Source: Desulfitibacter sp. BRH_c19
GTDB taxonomy: Bacteria; Bacillota; DSM-16504; Desulfitibacterales; Desulfitibacteraceae
Length of the DNA stretch: 64,000 nucleotides
Assembly: GCA_001515945.1 (NCBI GenBank)
Contig: LOER01000047.1
Span: forward strand, 50,479-114,478
Reading direction: 5' to 3'
Part shown: piece by piece, positions 63,855-64,000 of the stretch
How positions within the stretch are numbered: the stretch's first letter is position 1
Layout of the letters: the number at the start of each line of letters is the position of its first letter
Position numbers and translations under genes: made by a program
Notes under the pieces: model-generated
Database searches by the model: none
Seen by the model: only the letters and a program-made list of their open reading frames with translations
What the model was told of the DNA's origin: nothing

Positions 63855-64000
63855 GCCAGTAGTTCTAGCATTGTGATTTTTGCAATGCGTAGAAATACCA
63901 GTGCAGAGCCGCCAGTAGTTCTAGCATTGTGATTTTTGCAATGCCTAGAAATACCAGTGCAGAGCCGCCAGTAGTTCTAGCATTGTGATTTTTGCAATGC
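63855..64000. repeat. 56-bp tandem hairpin repeat, at least 2.6 copies
   Basis: Units begin at 63855, 63911 and 63967 with GCCAGTAGTTCTAGCATTG, a T-rich loop, GCAATGC(G/C)TAGAA and ATACCAGTGCAGAGC. The period is exactly 56 bases. The second unit differs by one base (GCC for GCG), and the array runs off the right edge. Each unit folds as TTCTA-GCATTG / CAATGC-TAGAA. The units are too regular and lack variable spacers, so this is not CRISPR. Confidence 0.85.

Noticed and set aside
63855..64000. Possible CRISPR array at the right edge
   Set aside because: The 56-bp units are nearly identical throughout with no variable spacers, and single copies are dispersed elsewhere; no cas genes are present.

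Overview
The window is AT-rich bacterial chromosome from an anaerobic, endospore-forming member of the Clostridia (Bacillota). Signs of this are a tungsten-type aldehyde:ferredoxin oxidoreductase with its ferredoxin, a four-subunit 2-oxoacid:ferredoxin oxidoreductase with butyrate kinase, a selenocysteine cluster (selA, selB, tRNA-Sec), and spore-linked genes (YyaC-like protease, GerMN lipoprotein, phosphosulfolactate synthase). The species cannot be named from the sequence. A perfect parS site at 63677-63692, beside yyaC, bactofilin, M23 peptidase, DUF4446 and DUF554 genes, places the right end near the replication origin.

Layout. 1-16 kb: iron alcohol dehydrogenase (cut by the left edge), YeiH-type exporter, an orphan molybdenum hydroxylase subunit, a lone receiver-domain protein, then buk-korDABC behind a clear sigma-54 promoter with enhancer-like TGCA repeats and its own PAS/AAA+ activator. 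Next come a 28-codon membrane peptide, a frameshifted LiaF-like gene, an MBL-fold hydrolase, a DUF2284 protein and a MarR gene followed by a dead ABC transporter.

15.6-34.4 kb: carbon uptake. Two paralogous cassettes each pair a TRAP transporter (DctP, DctQ, DctM) with an enolase-superfamily enzyme. One is next to an IclR gene, the other next to a GntR gene with a 35-bp palindromic operator. An operon of ferredoxin, aldehyde oxidoreductase, MoaD-like carrier and DapA-family aldolase lies beside them. The likely route is sugar-acid uptake, dehydration, aldol cleavage and aldehyde oxidation. Several members are decaying: a DapA-like pseudogene, an internally deleted D-aminoacylase and a frameshifted MoaD.

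25-49 kb: defence and mobile DNA. It holds an Mrr-like nuclease with an N-terminal membrane segment, integrase and type I restriction remnants, an IS256-family element, a complete type I restriction-modification system with an M48-type metallopeptidase, and at 36.2-40.0 kb the most notable system. This is a compact operon of QueC-like, TGT-like, CD-NTase, SLATT-type two-TM effector and HhH glycosylase genes, plus a small membrane protein. That gene set matches type IV CBASS, in which deazaguanine-pathway enzymes accompany a cyclic-oligonucleotide synthase.

49-64 kb: conserved core chromosome (sel cluster, PspC proteins, DUF4349, M24 peptidase, GerMN, YkvI, YyaC, HD protein, ComA-like synthase, bactofilin, M23, DUF4446, DUF554). 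It ends in 56-bp tandem hairpin repeats whose relatives occur at 4.75 kb and 59.05 kb.
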